NCBI RefSeq assembly: GCF_009687865.1
Contig: NZ_BLAE01000093.1
Coordinates: 1-38,727, forward strand
Reading direction: 5' to 3'
Length of the DNA: 38,727 bases
Source: Acrocarpospora macrocephala
GTDB taxonomy: Bacteria > Actinomycetota > Actinomycetes > Streptosporangiales > Streptosporangiaceae
Both the position numbers and the translations under genes were made by a program. Positions 17,210-25,433 of this stretch are shown one piece after another (the first letter of the stretch is position 1; each line of letters opens with the position of its first letter). The notes under the pieces were generated by a model. That model had not been told where the DNA came from and did not search any database. It saw only the letters and a list, made by a program, of their open reading frames with translations.

Positions 17210-17614
17210 TCAGACGCGGCGGCGCTTCGGCGGACGGCAACCGTTGTGCGGAACCGGGGTCACGTCCTGGATGGACCCGACCTCGAGCCCGGTCGCCTGC
17301 AGCGAGCGGATCGCGGTCTCCCGGCCGGAGCCAGGGCCCTTCACGAAGACGTCGACCTTGCGCATGCCGTGCTCCATGGCCCGGCGGGCGGCGTTCTCGG
17401 CTGCCATCTGCGCGGCGAACGGGGTGGACTTACGGGAGCCCTTGAACCCGACGTGGCCGGCGCTGGCCCAGGAGATCACGTTCCCGTTCGGGTCGGTGAT
17501 CGAAACGATCGTGTTGTTGAACGTGCTCTTGATGTGGGCGTGCCCGTGAGCGACGTTCTTCTTTTCCTTGCGGCGCACCTTCTTCGGTGCGCCCTGGCGG
17601 CTCTTCGGCGGCAT
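17210..17614 (-). CDS. rpsK: 30S ribosomal protein uS11
   Basis: 134 residues with a Lys-rich N-terminus ([19 protein letters not shown]). The conserved core has [33 protein letters not shown] and [16 protein letters not shown], and the protein ends [17 protein letters not shown]. It is a platform protein near the E site. AGGAG lies 11 nt before the ATG at 17614. It sits between rpsM (35 nt upstream) and rpsD (18 nt downstream). Confidence 0.97.
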   Translation of the reverse strand: MPPKSRQGAPKKVRRKEKKNVAHGHAHIKSTFNNTIVSITDPNGNVISWASAGHVGFKGSRKSTPFAAQMAAENAARRAMEHGMRKVDVFVKGPGSGRETAIRSLQATGLEVGSIQDVTPVPHNGCRPPKRRRV

Positions 17615-17649
17615 TTAAAGCGCTTCTCCTGGAATGTGGCTGCTAAGGA

Positions 17650-18030
17650 CTACTTCTTGCCCGGCTTCTTCTTGCCGGCCACGGTCTTCTTCTTGCCCTT
17701 GCGGGTACGCGCGTTCGTCTGCGTCCGCTGACCGTGGACAGGCAGGCCCTTGCGGTGCCGGATGCCCTGGTAACAGCCGATCTCGATCTTGCGACGGATG
17801 TCCGCCTGAACTTCGCGGCGGAGGTCGCCCTCGATCTTGAAGTTCGCCTCGATGTAGTCACGCATGGGCACGAGCTCGGCGTCGCTGAGCTGGTGCACGC
17901 GCAGGTCACCGCTGACGCCGGTGGCCGTGAGGATCTCCAGGGCGCGGGTGCGACCGATTCCGAAAATGTAGGTGAGAGCGATCTCCAGCCGCTTGTCGCG
18001 GGGGAGGTCGACGCCAACCAGGCGAGCCAT
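17650..18030 (-). CDS. rpsM: 30S ribosomal protein uS13
   Basis: 126 residues from ATG 18030, giving the family start [14 protein letters not shown]. An open frame continues upstream to 18087 but adds unrelated residues. The helix-two-turn-helix segment [14 protein letters not shown] is followed by [23 protein letters not shown] and a Lys-rich C-terminal tail ([15 protein letters not shown]) that approaches P-site tRNA. Its upstream neighbour, rpmJ, is about 210 nt away, a long gap with no clear promoter. Confidence 0.97.
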   Translation of the reverse strand: MARLVGVDLPRDKRLEIALTYIFGIGRTRALEILTATGVSGDLRVHQLSDAELVPMRDYIEANFKIEGDLRREVQADIRRKIEIGCYQGIRHRKGLPVHGQRTQTNARTRKGKKKTVAGKKKPGKK

Positions 18031-18241
18031 GGTCGGGCATTCTCCTTCGTTTGGGCGGAGGTCCTGCGCCTCACTTCCCCTCCCCATGCCCGGGGTGAGG
18101 GCCCCGGCCTCCGACCGGGGGTCGCCCGCGCGGTTCGCCTTCCGAAGAGGACGCCTACGCGAGTGTGACGCGCGTTTACTTTTCAGCCCACATGCGTCGA
18201 GTCCGCCACCCTGGGCGGACTCATGAGGGCCGTTTCCGCGA

Positions 18242-18355
18242 CTAGCCCTGGCGCTGCTTGTGGCGCAGGTTGTCGCAGATCACCATGACGCGACCGTGCC
18301 GGCGAATCACCTTGCACTTGTCACAGATCTTCTTGACGCTCGGCTTGACCTTCAT
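18242..18355 (-). CDS. rpmJ: 50S ribosomal protein bL36, zinc-binding form
   Basis: 37 residues: [20 protein letters not shown] is followed by [17 protein letters not shown]. Zinc ligands C11, C14, C27 and H32 make the standard C-x2-C-x12-C-x4-H ribbon, so this is the zinc-dependent paralogue. It lies between infA (41 nt upstream) and rpsM, its normal place. Confidence 0.97.
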   Translation of the reverse strand: MKVKPSVKKICDKCKVIRRHGRVMVICDNLRHKQRQG

Positions 18356-18396
18356 AGTCCTTATTCGTTCCTCAGACGGTCACCCGGGAGGGCGAC

Positions 18397-18618
18397 CTAC
18401 TTGTACCGGTAGACGATCCGCCCACGAGTCAGGTCGTAGGGGCTCAGTTCGACGACAACCCGGTCGTCAGGAAGAATCCGGATGTAGTGCATCCGCATCC
18501 TCCCGCTGATGTGGGCCAGGACCTTATGGCCGTTGTCAAGTTGCACCCTGAACATCGCGTTCGGGAGCGACTCAACCACAGTGCCCTCGATCTCGATGGC
18601 GCCGTCTTTCTTGGCCAT
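18397..18618 (-). CDS. infA: Translation initiation factor IF-1
   Basis: 73 residues, one OB fold: [20 protein letters not shown], then [20 protein letters not shown] and the conserved end [12 protein letters not shown]. It occupies the 30S A site during initiation. It is the first gene of the infA-to-truA group. Here it is separated from map, its usual upstream neighbour, by about 2.4 kb of non-ribosomal genes and so must have its own promoter. Confidence 0.98.
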   Translation of the reverse strand: MAKKDGAIEIEGTVVESLPNAMFRVQLDNGHKVLAHISGRMRMHYIRILPDDRVVVELSPYDLTRGRIVYRYK

Positions 18619-19047
18619 GTCCCTCGCGTTTCACTGATCGGTCGTCTGAGGCTTCGGAACACTAATCAGCCGCGACCTTTCCGCGCTTCCAGAGAGCGGC
18701 AGCCAGCCAGGCCGCCTTGCGCAAAAGGTCATAGTGAACCGACAAAGGAGTGTACGACAACCCGCCGAGGAAAGCGAAACGATCGCGCATTCCCTCGTGT
18801 TCTGCGGAGCCAGTACACAGCCGTCTAACAGCCTACCTCAGTCCGCGAGCTACCCGTACCCACCCACCCAGCCCTCCCCCGCCATCTCAGTGGTCGCCTG
18901 GATGAGATCCCAGCTTGACCCGGGTGGTTCCCCCACCCACCCAGCCCGTTGTTTCCCCTCGGGCTCCGCCCGACCCCGCCATCCCCGTGACCGCCCAGAC
19001 GAAGCGGCAGCTGGATCCGGCTTGTCGGCCTGGATGGGCACGGTGGT
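18619..19047. other. Non-coding region upstream of infA
   Basis: 429 bases without a supported gene. It should contain the infA promoter. A TACACT box on the minus strand at 18754-18749 is the best -10 candidate but lacks a good -35. The left part is unusually A-rich for this genome around 18720-18790. The right part (18859-18970) holds one and a half copies of a C-rich repeat described separately. Confidence 0.4.
18921..18970 (+). repeat. C-rich dispersed repeat, copy A
   Basis: CCCACCCACCCAGCC is followed by a short T-rich spacer and CCCTCGGGCTCCGCC. The same order recurs at the right window edge (38680-38727), differing only by small indels and a few substitutions. A partial copy (CCCACCCACCCAGCC followed by CCCCCGCCAT) lies 70 bp to the left at about 18861. 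GGGTGG before CCACCC gives a small hairpin. It is noncoding at both sites. Confidence 0.7.
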
Positions 19048-19470
19048 TCAAGTCCTACGGCGTCTGCGCACCACGACCGCCACCACGCCGCCGAGCGCGA
19101 GGACCGCGCCAAGCAGCCAAGGCACCCGGCCAGCGCCCCTGGACCCCGCCGCGCCGACGGTGAACTCACCCGTGAACGGGCCGCCCGCGCAGTAGACGTA
19201 CACGGTTTTCAGGCCGCTGGCGGAGTACGGGCTGAGCTTGGCCGTGCCATGCCACCCGGACCCAGACCGGGTCAGCGTGGTGTAGGCAGCGAACGCCGAG
19301 GAAGTGGCGGTCACGCTGGGGGCCGCACTAGAGCAACTGGATGTGGCGACCTGAACGGTGCCACCGGGCGCGGCCGAGCCAGGCGAGATCGTGACATGCC
19401 GGGTGTCCGGGATGGCGGCCGGGAACAGCAGCATGGCGGCCAGGACAGCTGGCGCGAAATATTCGGACAT
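19048..19470 (-). CDS. Exported, C-terminally anchored surface protein
   Basis: 140 residues. The N-terminal hydrophobic segment (APAVLAAMLLFPAAIP, residues 6-21) serves as a signal peptide. The middle (about 25-105) is Ser/Thr/Gly-rich with VTISPGSAAPGGTVQV, resembling a small beta-sandwich, and has two cysteines (C46 and C94) that could form a disulfide. One transmembrane helix (about 116-134) ends in RRRRRT, a stop-transfer signal, so the protein should be anchored facing outwards. The ATG at 19470 has GGGAGGG just upstream. I cannot name the family. It lies in the block between map and infA. Confidence 0.75.
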   Translation of the reverse strand: MSEYFAPAVLAAMLLFPAAIPDTRHVTISPGSAAPGGTVQVATSSCSSAAPSVTATSSAFAAYTTLTRSGSGWHGTAKLSPYSASGLKTVYVYCAGGPFTGEFTVGAAGSRGAGRVPWLLGAVLALGGVVAVVVRRRRRT

Positions 19471-19494
19471 GTCCCTCCCCTGGCTCGATGGAGA

Positions 19495-19689
19495 TCATCT
19501 ACCCGGGGACGCACCGAGCGAGGGCGCGGAAGCGGCAAAGAGTCCGTCTAACCCCGGGTCGATGCCGACGATTCGGCAGGCGTGCATGCTGCTGTAGCCC
19601 TGGTGCATGAGCTGGAAGTATGCCGCCCGTTCACGGGTCAGTTTCTTCCGCCCTTGTGCTTTGCGGTCCTTACGGATCTCGAAGTCCAT
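19495..19689 (-). pseudogene. IS30-family transposase N-terminal fragment
   Basis: The first 43 residues (MDFEIRKDRKAQGRKKLTRE...YFQLMHQGYSSMHACRIVGI) match the N-terminal helix-turn-helix region I know from actinobacterial IS30-type transposases. After 19561 the frame runs into unrelated sequence (DPGLDGLFAASAPS...) and stops. The catalytic DDE domain is absent, so it is a truncated remnant. The match is from memory of the family, not from a search. Confidence 0.7.
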
Positions 19690-19730
19690 CGCATCCCCTG
19701 AGATGGGGTGTTGCGACAACCACTAGAACC
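19561..19730 (-). mobile_element. IS30-like element remnant with one end
   Basis: The transposase fragment is preceded at 19703-19729 by GGGGTGTTGCGACAACCACT, placed and oriented as the upstream terminal inverted repeat of an IS30-type element would be. No matching opposite end was seen, so the rest has been deleted. The A-rich sequence at 19730-19800 differs from its surroundings and may also derive from transferred DNA. Confidence 0.55.
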
Positions 19731-19811
19731 CAAGGGGAACAAGCACGGCAACAGCGGAAGCGGGCGAAGTCCTGGCAGAACAAACAGGTAAAACACCGGG
19801 GCATGCGGAAA

Positions 19812-19843
19812 GCGGGGCCCGTCCCGAGATTTACGGGCCCCGC
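19812..19843 (-). terminator. Hairpin terminator of secreted-protein gene
   Basis: A perfect 11-bp stem, GCGGGGCCCGT with ACGGGCCCCGC, around a 10-nt loop, begins 54 nt past the stop of the minus-strand gene ending at 19898. Only TTT follows the stem, as is common for actinobacterial terminators. It could act in both directions. Confidence 0.65.
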
Positions 19844-19897
19844 TGGATTTAGGGATTACCCCCCGTTACACACGACTCAGATCGAGTCAAGAGCGCT

Positions 19898-20368
19898 CTA
19901 GAAAGCGTCGCCCCAGTTCCCGCAGTCCTCGAAGCGGCTGTCGCCCTCGCAGACCTTGATGTCGAAGTCGTCGAACTTGCCGGACTTGAACTTGAAGAAC
20001 TTGTTGAACTTCAGGTGGTTCTTGGTCTTGCCGAAGTACTTCTCGTGGTAGCCACTGCCGTCGTGGTACCGGTACCACACGTAGGAGTACTCGTTGTCCC
20101 GGTCACGGTCGTACAGGTCGCCGTAGAACCAGTAGTAGCCGTCCTTCTTGTACCAGTAGCCCTTGAAGTAGGAGCGGTGACCGAAGTCGTCGTCCTCGCT
20201 CGGGTGCCACTTGGAGTAGAAGTTGCCGAAGAAGTGCTTCGAGGGGGCCGACGCCGAGGCGGCGGCAGCGGGAGCGGCGGCCGCGTTGGCCGCGGGGGCG
20301 GCCAAGGCGCCGGCGGCGAGTGCGCCGGCGAGCGCGGTGCCGACCATGATGCTGCGAATGTTTCGCAC
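19898..20368 (-). CDS. Small secreted aromatic-rich protein
   Basis: 156 residues from GTG 20368, fixed by GGAGG 5 nt upstream. The frame extends to 20416, but that start would bury the signal peptide. Residues 1-29 form a classical signal sequence (RNIRSIMVG, Ala-rich core, cleavage after ANA). A short Ala/Ser linker is followed by about 110 residues very rich in Tyr, Phe, Trp, Lys and Asp (FYSKWHPSEDDD, YKKDGYYWFYGDLYDRD, YFGKTKNHLKFNKFFKFKSG). Two cysteines lie near the C-terminus (VCEGDSRFEDCGNWG). I do not recognise the family. The alternating aromatic and charged residues suggest a small beta-rich extracellular domain. It is flanked by a DUF1707 gene and an IS remnant. Confidence 0.78.
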   Translation of the reverse strand: MRNIRSIMVGTALAGALAAGALAAPAANAAAAPAAAASASAPSKHFFGNFYSKWHPSEDDDFGHRSYFKGYWYKKDGYYWFYGDLYDRDRDNEYSYVWYRYHDGSGYHEKYFGKTKNHLKFNKFFKFKSGKFDDFDIKVCEGDSRFEDCGNWGDAF

Positions 20369-20502
20369 GATGTCCTCCAGGGAGACCACTCCGGGATGCT
20401 GCTCATCTCCGGACATCGCTCACGTTATGAAGCATCAAGCGTTCGTTCTGTGGACGAATACGCATAACCCCCCGAGGGTGCACAACGGCACATTCAGGAT
20501 GG

Positions 20503-20943
20503 CTACCGCCGATTGCCGCCCGCCGCCGCGGAAAGCGTGCCGACCAGCAGAACCACACCCCACGGACCCATCACCCACAGCGGCCACGGATACACGGGCC
20601 CATCCGAGGTGGTGCTCACGATCAGCCAGATCACCCAGTTGATCGAGCTGGCGAAGGCCCAGATCGCCCAGTTCGCGCGCAGTTCCTCCCGGGCCTTCTT
20701 CGGATCCTTGCGCGCCTTCGGGTTCGGCTGAGGCGTGGTAGCGGGCAGCGTGTGCAGGTCGGTCGCGGGCAGATCCGAAGTCACCTTGGCCAGCTCGCCG
20801 TACGTGCGGCTCTTGTAGACCTGCTCCAGGCGCTCGTTGAACTCGTCCACATCGAGGCGGCCATCGACCATGTGCTCGCGCAGCGCGGCCGCGACCCGCT
20901 CCCGATCGCCATCGGAGGCCCGCATCTCGGGGCTAGCCACCAT
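20503..20943 (-). CDS. DUF1707 and two-helix membrane protein
   Basis: 146 residues. The N-terminal DUF1707 domain (about 6-60) has MRASDGDRERVAAALREH, DGRLDVDEFNERL and SRTYGELAKVTSDLP. A Pro/Lys linker leads to two membrane helices (about 91-110 and 120-140) with Trp-rich edges. The start at ATG 20943 is supported by GAGGAG 6 nt upstream; an open frame to 21042 overlaps map and is not used. DUF1707 proteins are common actinobacterial membrane proteins of unknown role. The gene follows map by 64 nt and may be read from the same transcript. Confidence 0.88.
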   Translation of the reverse strand: MVASPEMRASDGDRERVAAALREHMVDGRLDVDEFNERLEQVYKSRTYGELAKVTSDLPATDLHTLPATTPQPNPKARKDPKKAREELRANWAIWAFASSINWVIWLIVSTTSDGPVYPWPLWVMGPWGVVLLVGTLSAAAGGNRR

Positions 20944-21007
20944 AGCCATCTCCTCGCTCTGCGTAATAAATCCCATTATGTACGGCGAACGCCGCCCACC
21001 GCGGCCC

Positions 21008-21823
21008 TCATTCGCGCGGCCCCAACCGGGACTCCCCACCATCCAGCGCCGTCAGCACCCACGGCCCACTCTCCGTCACCGCCACACTGTGCTCGAAATG
21101 CGCCGACGCCTTCCCATCCAGCGTCACCACCGTCCAGTCGTCGGCCAGCACCCGGGTCTTGTCCGTACCCAGATTGAGCATCGGCTCGATGGCCAGGCAC
21201 ATGCCGACCTCCAGCCGCGGCCCCCGCCCGGGACGCCCGTGATTGGCCACCCACGGATCCATGTGCATCTCGGTGCCGATCCCATGCCCGCCATACTCGT
21301 GCGGGATCCCGTAACGGCCCTGAGAGCGCGCGTAACGCTCGATCTGATGGCCGATGTCGGACAGATACCCCCCAGCCCGCAACGCGCTGATTCCGCGCCA
21401 CATGGCCTCCTCGGTGACCCGCATCAGCTCGATCAGCTTCGGATCCAGCTCCTCCGCCGGACCCACCGGCACCGTGATCGCCGCGTCCCCGTGCCAGCCG
21501 TCCAGGATCGCCCCGCAGTCGATCGAAATGATGTCCCCGGCGCGCAGCTCCCGCGCCCGGCTCGGGATGCCGTGCACCACCTCGGCGTTCACCGAGGCGC
21601 AGATGGTCGCGGGAAAGCCCTGGTAGCCCTTGAAGGACGGCACGGCGCCCGCGTCCCTGATCGCCTTCTCGGCGATCACATCCAGATCCAGCGGCGTCAT
21701 ACCCGGCTCGACGGACTCACGCAGCAGTTCGAGCGTGCGGCCCACCACCAGACCGGCGGCGCGCATCCCGCGCAGCTGCTCCGGCGTCTTGATCTGGATC
21801 CCGTGCCTGTTCTTCTTCAACAC
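21008..21823 (-). CDS. map: Methionine aminopeptidase, type I
   Basis: 271 residues. It removes the initiator Met from nascent proteins. The pita-bread fold metal ligands are visible in order: two Asp in SIDCGAILDGWHGDAA, His in GGHGIGTEMH, Glu in AIEPMLNLG, and Glu in AVTESGPWVLT. The start is GTG 21823 with a GGGGG-rich stretch upstream. The adk-map spacer carries a strong hairpin and a possible alternative pairing that would involve this ribosome binding site. Normally infA would follow; here a DUF1707 gene does. Confidence 0.96.
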   Translation of the reverse strand: MLKKNRHGIQIKTPEQLRGMRAAGLVVGRTLELLRESVEPGMTPLDLDVIAEKAIRDAGAVPSFKGYQGFPATICASVNAEVVHGIPSRARELRAGDIISIDCGAILDGWHGDAAITVPVGPAEELDPKLIELMRVTEEAMWRGISALRAGGYLSDIGHQIERYARSQGRYGIPHEYGGHGIGTEMHMDPWVANHGRPGRGPRLEVGMCLAIEPMLNLGTDKTRVLADDWTVVTLDGKASAHFEHSVAVTESGPWVLTALDGGESRLGPRE

Positions 21824-21866
21824 CTACAGCACCCCCTGGGGTGGTTTTCGTGAATGTTCCCGCAAA

Positions 21867-21911
21867 ATGACCGAACGCCACCCCACGGTATGGGGTGGCG
21901 TTCTCGGTCAT
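21867..21911 (-). terminator. Long hairpin between adk and map
   Basis: A 12-bp perfect stem (AACGCCACCCCA with TGGGGTGGCGTT, 5-nt loop) is extended by 8 bp (ATGACCGA/TCGGTCAT) past a 2-nt bulge. On the minus strand TTTT follows. The inner strand can also pair with CCACCCCA at 21837-21844, just before the map start, so this may be an attenuator and not a plain terminator. Confidence 0.6.
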
Positions 21912-21931
21912 CGGTTGGGCCGGCCCAGCGC

Positions 21932-22585
21932 CTAATCGGCGAACCGGCGAAGCTCCGACATCGCCCGCTGGGTGACCTCCTCGACCGGACCGGTCGCGTC
22001 CACCCCGCGCAGAATGCCCTCGTCGGCATAGAAACTGATTAAAGGAGCGGTCTGCTCCTGGTAGACCTCCAGCCGGTGCCTGATGGTCTCCTCGCGATCG
22101 TCATCACGCTGGAACAGCTCGCCGCCGCAGGCGTCGCAGATCCCGTCCACCTTCGGCGGATCGAAATCCACGTGCCACACCTTGCCGCAGGACCGGCAGG
22201 TACGGCGGCCCGCCAGGCGACGGACCACCTCGTCGTCGTCGACCACCAGCTCCAGCACCAGGTCGAGCCCGATGCCGAAGTCGGCCAGCATCTTCTTGAG
22301 CACCTCAGCCTGGGCCACGTTCCGAGGGAAGCCGTCGAGCAGGAAGCCCTCCTGCGCGTCGTTCTCCGCCAGCCGGTCGCGAACCATCGCGATCGTCACC
22401 TCGTCGGGGACCAGGTCCCCGCGATCCATGAAACCCTTGGCGAGCTTGCCAAGTTCCGTGCCCCCAGAGACGTTGGCGCGGAAAATGTCACCTGTCGAGA
22501 TTTTCGGGATCGACAGATGCGATGCGATGAACTGGGCCTGCGTCCCCTTGCCCGCTCCGGGGGGCCCGACCAGGACGACGCGCAC
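21932..22585 (-). CDS. adk: Adenylate kinase, zinc-lid type
   Basis: 217 residues. It interconverts 2 ADP with ATP and AMP. The P-loop GPPGAGKG is at residues 7-14. The NMP-binding part ([12 protein letters not shown]) and [11 protein letters not shown] are conserved. The lid has four cysteines (CRSC ... CDAC) in place of the His/Ser/Asp/Thr network of E. coli, so it binds zinc. The start is GTG 22585, whose first base is the last base of the secY stop. The secY-adk-map order is standard. Confidence 0.97.
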   Translation of the reverse strand: MRVVLVGPPGAGKGTQAQFIASHLSIPKISTGDIFRANVSGGTELGKLAKGFMDRGDLVPDEVTIAMVRDRLAENDAQEGFLLDGFPRNVAQAEVLKKMLADFGIGLDLVLELVVDDDEVVRRLAGRRTCRSCGKVWHVDFDPPKVDGICDACGGELFQRDDDREETIRHRLEVYQEQTAPLISFYADEGILRGVDATGPVEEVTQRAMSELRRFAD

Positions 22586-23898
22586 TATCTCAGGAAGCCC
22601 TCGTAATTACGCTGCTGGAGCTGGCTCTCGATCTGCTTGACCGTGTCCAGGCCCACACCCACCATGATCAGAATGCTGGTTCCTCCGAACGGGAAGTTCT
22701 GGCTCGCCCCGGCCAGCGCCAGCGCGAAGATCGGGACCATGGAGATCGCGCCCAGATACAACGAGCCTGGCGCCGTCAACCGGGTGAGCACGTAGTTCAG
22801 GTACTCAGCGGTCGGCCGGCCCGGACGGATGCCCGGAATGAACCCACCGTACTTCTTCATGTTGTCGGACACTTCAACGGGGTTGAAGGTAATGGACACG
22901 TAGAAGTAGGTGAAGAAGACGATCAGGAGGAAGAACGTAGCCATGTAGATGGGGGTGTCCCCCGTGGCCATGTTCTGCGCGATCCACTCGACCACCACGT
23001 TGGGCGTGGTGCTGTTGGCGAACAGCGTGACGACCAGCTGCGGCAGGTAGAGCAGCGAGGAGGCGAAGATGACCGGGATGATGCCGGCCTGGTTGACCTT
23101 GAGCGGGATGTAGGTCGAGGTTCCGCCGTACATCCTGCGGCCGACCATACGCTTGGCGTACTGCACGGGGATGCGGCGCTGCGCCTGCTCGACGAAGACC
23201 ACCGCGGCGACCATGAAGACACCGACGATCATCACGATGACGAACGTGAACCAGCCCTTGGTCCGGAAGATGTTCATCAGCTCGGACGGGAAGACCGCGA
23301 TGATCTGGGTGAAGATGAGGATGGACATGCCGTTGCCGACGCCACGGTCGGTGATCAGCTCGCCCAGCCACATGATGACGGCGGTGCCCGCGGTCATGGT
23401 GACGACCATGGTGACGACGGTGAAGATGTCGTCGTTCAGGAGCACCGGAAGATCAGCGCTGTTCTGGAACAGCTGCCCCGATCGGGCCAGCGCCACGAAA
23501 GCCGTCGACTGGAGCACAGCCAGCCCGATGGTGAGGTAACGCGTGTACTGCGTGATCTTCGCCGTACCCGCCTGCCCCTCCTTCTTCAGGGCTTCCAGTC
23601 GGGGAATGACGACGGTCAGCAGCTGCAGGATGATGCTCGCGGTGATGTACGGCATGATGCCGAGCGCGAACACCGAAAGTTTCAGCAGCGCACCGCCACT
23701 GAACAGCTGCACCATCCCATAGATGTTGCCCAGTTCACCCGCCTGCGCCTGTTCAAGGGCGACACGGACGTTTTCAGCGTTGACACCGGGGGTCGGAAGC
23801 ACCGAGCCGAGTCGGAACAACGCGATGATGCCCAAGGTAAAGAGCAACTTCTTGCGCAGGTCCGGAGTACGGAATGCCCGGGTGAGAGCGGTTAGCAC
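22585..23898 (-). CDS. secY: Protein translocase subunit SecY
   Basis: 437 residues with ten membrane helices. It is the pore of the SecYEG translocon. Diagnostic parts are [21 protein letters not shown] at the start, [20 protein letters not shown] (plug and helix 2 region), GIGNGMSI-type sequence (here [11 protein letters not shown]), the cytosolic loop [21 protein letters not shown], and [12 protein letters not shown]. The start is GTG 23898 after AGGAGG. The 191-nt gap to rplO is larger than in the rest of the operon and may hold a separate promoter, but no convincing box pair was found. Confidence 0.98.
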   Translation of the reverse strand: MLTALTRAFRTPDLRKKLLFTLGIIALFRLGSVLPTPGVNAENVRVALEQAQAGELGNIYGMVQLFSGGALLKLSVFALGIMPYITASIILQLLTVVIPRLEALKKEGQAGTAKITQYTRYLTIGLAVLQSTAFVALARSGQLFQNSADLPVLLNDDIFTVVTMVVTMTAGTAVIMWLGELITDRGVGNGMSILIFTQIIAVFPSELMNIFRTKGWFTFVIVMIVGVFMVAAVVFVEQAQRRIPVQYAKRMVGRRMYGGTSTYIPLKVNQAGIIPVIFASSLLYLPQLVVTLFANSTTPNVVVEWIAQNMATGDTPIYMATFFLLIVFFTYFYVSITFNPVEVSDNMKKYGGFIPGIRPGRPTAEYLNYVLTRLTAPGSLYLGAISMVPIFALALAGASQNFPFGGTSILIMVGVGLDTVKQIESQLQQRNYEGFLR

Positions 23899-23996
23899 GG
23901 TCCCTCCTGCGCGCCTAAGACGCGTTACGGTCAGCGATGGTCCGGGGGTCGTCCATCAGTCAGGTCTTCAAGTACGAACTGCACAAACTGTACGGG

Positions 23997-24023
23997 TGGA
24001 CAGCGAACGAACCCCACTGTCCA
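23997..24023 (-). other. Hairpin in rplO-secY spacer
   Basis: TGGACAG and CTGTCCA form a perfect 7-bp stem around 13 nt in the spacer upstream of secY. No T-run follows. It could be a processing or regulatory structure; nothing else supports a function. Confidence 0.35.
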
Positions 24024-24089
24024 GCGAACTCTAACGCACTACGGGCGCGGAAACTCATTCCGAGCCCCCGCGCCTCGTGATGCATCTGC

Positions 24090-24545
24090 TTACAGCTCCG
24101 TGACGGAGCCACCGGCGGCAGCGATCTTCTCCTTGGCGCTGGCGGAGAAGGCGTGCGCCTGCACGTTCAACGCCACGGAGATGTCGCCGGTTCCCAGCAC
24201 CTTGACGAGCTGGTTCTTCCGAACCGCGCCCGCCTCGACCAGCGTGTCCACCGTGACGTCGCCGCCGGCGGGGAACAGCTCGCCGAGCCGGTCCAGGTTG
24301 ACGACCTGGTAGGTCGTCTTGAACAGCGAGTTGGAGAAGCCCTTCAGCTTCGGCAGCCGCCGCTGGAGCGGAACCTGGCCACCTTCGAAGCCGAGCGGGA
24401 CGTTCGTCCGGGACTTGGTGCCCTTGGTGCCGCGACCGGCGGTCTTGCCCTTGGAGCCCTCGCCGCGGCCCTTGCGGACCTTGGACTTGTGGGCGCCCGG
24501 GGCCGGACGCAGGTCGTGCGGCTTGAGCGGGGTGTTATCAGTCAT
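24090..24545 (-). CDS. rplO: 50S ribosomal protein uL15
   Basis: 151 residues. The Gly/Lys/Arg-rich N-terminal arm ([20 protein letters not shown], then [14 protein letters not shown]) threads into 23S rRNA. The globular part has [20 protein letters not shown] and the C-terminal [17 protein letters not shown]. It is a late 50S assembly protein. ATG 24545 is 2 nt past the rpmD stop. Confidence 0.97.
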   Translation of the reverse strand: MTDNTPLKPHDLRPAPGAHKSKVRKGRGEGSKGKTAGRGTKGTKSRTNVPLGFEGGQVPLQRRLPKLKGFSNSLFKTTYQVVNLDRLGELFPAGGDVTVDTLVEAGAVRKNQLVKVLGTGDISVALNVQAHAFSASAKEKIAAAGGSVTEL

Positions 24546-24547
24546 GA

Positions 24548-24730
24548 CTAGTCGACCTCTTCAACCTCGACGAGGTGCGTCACCACGGCGACCATCCCGC
24601 GAATCTCGGGCCGGTCCTCCTTGACGACGACATCGCCGATGCGCTTCAGGCCCAGCGAGCGCAGCGAGTCCCGCTGGTTCTGCTTGCCACCGATCTTCGA
24701 CCGGGTCTGGGTGATCTTCAGACGAGCCAT
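24548..24730 (-). CDS. rpmD: 50S ribosomal protein uL30
   Basis: 60 residues, the usual size: [20 protein letters not shown], then [24 protein letters not shown] and [11 protein letters not shown]. It is a small ferredoxin-like protein of the large subunit, lying between rpsE (3 nt) and rplO (2 nt) with near-overlapping ends. Confidence 0.97.
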   Translation of the reverse strand: MARLKITQTRSKIGGKQNQRDSLRSLGLKRIGDVVVKEDRPEIRGMVAVVTHLVEVEEVD

Positions 24731-24733
24731 CGA

Positions 24734-25366
24734 CTAGCTCACCGCCTTCGCCGCCGCGGCGGCCTCGGCGAGACCCTCGGCGCGCGCCTTGAGCATCCGC
24801 TTGGGGGCGACGTCCTCGATCGGCAGACCGCGGCGGGCCGCGATCTCCTCAGGCCGGGACAGGCCCTTCAGCGCCGCCACGGTGGCGTGCACGATGTTGA
24901 TCGGGTTGTCCGAGCCGAGCGACTTGGACAGCACGTCGTGGATCCCGGCGCACTCCAGCACCGCGCGCACCGGGCCACCCGCGATCACACCGGTACCGGG
25001 CGAGGCCGGCCGCAGGAGCACGACGCCAGCGGCGTCCTCGCCCTGCACGGTGTGCGGGATGGTGCCCTGGATGCGCGGCACCTTGAAGAAGTGCTTCTTG
25101 GCCTCCTCGACGCCCTTGGCGATCGCCGCGGGCACCTCCTTGGCCTTGCCGTAGCCGACCCCGACGAGGCCGTTGCCATCGCCGACGATGACCAGCGCGG
25201 TGAAGCTGAAGCGCCGGCCACCCTTGACGACCTTGGCCACTCGGTTGATCTTCACGACGCGCTCGATGTAAGAGACGCCCTTGTCCTGGGCGCCACCGCG
25301 GCGATCGTCACGACGTTCCCGCCGCTCGCCACCGCCGCCGGCACCGCGACGCGGAGCTCCAGCCAT
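24734..25366 (-). CDS. rpsE: 30S ribosomal protein uS5, RG-rich N-tail
   Basis: 210 residues. The core starts near residue 31 ([21 protein letters not shown]), with the double-stranded RNA-binding fold and [15 protein letters not shown], followed by [23 protein letters not shown]. The first 27 residues are a low-complexity tail containing [11 protein letters not shown] (15-25), nearly the same as a segment in the uS3 tail of this genome. uS5 lines the mRNA entry channel and affects decoding accuracy. The start is ATG 25366. Confidence 0.97.
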   Translation of the reverse strand: MAGAPRRGAGGGGERRERRDDRRGGAQDKGVSYIERVVKINRVAKVVKGGRRFSFTALVIVGDGNGLVGVGYGKAKEVPAAIAKGVEEAKKHFFKVPRIQGTIPHTVQGEDAAGVVLLRPASPGTGVIAGGPVRAVLECAGIHDVLSKSLGSDNPINIVHATVAALKGLSRPEEIAARRGLPIEDVAPKRMLKARAEGLAEAAAAAKAVS

Positions 25367-25433
25367 CAGTGGTTCCTCTTCTCATTGCTCATAAGACGGG
25401 TGGTCATCAGTTGCGACCCTCGGATCGGATTCA

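Noticed and set aside
20369-20416. Longer start for the secreted aromatic-rich protein
   Set aside because: It would place 16 polar residues before the signal peptide, while a GGAGG motif marks GTG 20368.
23899-24089. Separate secY promoter in the rplO-secY spacer
   Set aside because: TACAGT- and TAGAGT-like boxes exist but none has a -35 at a normal distance, so I did not list one.
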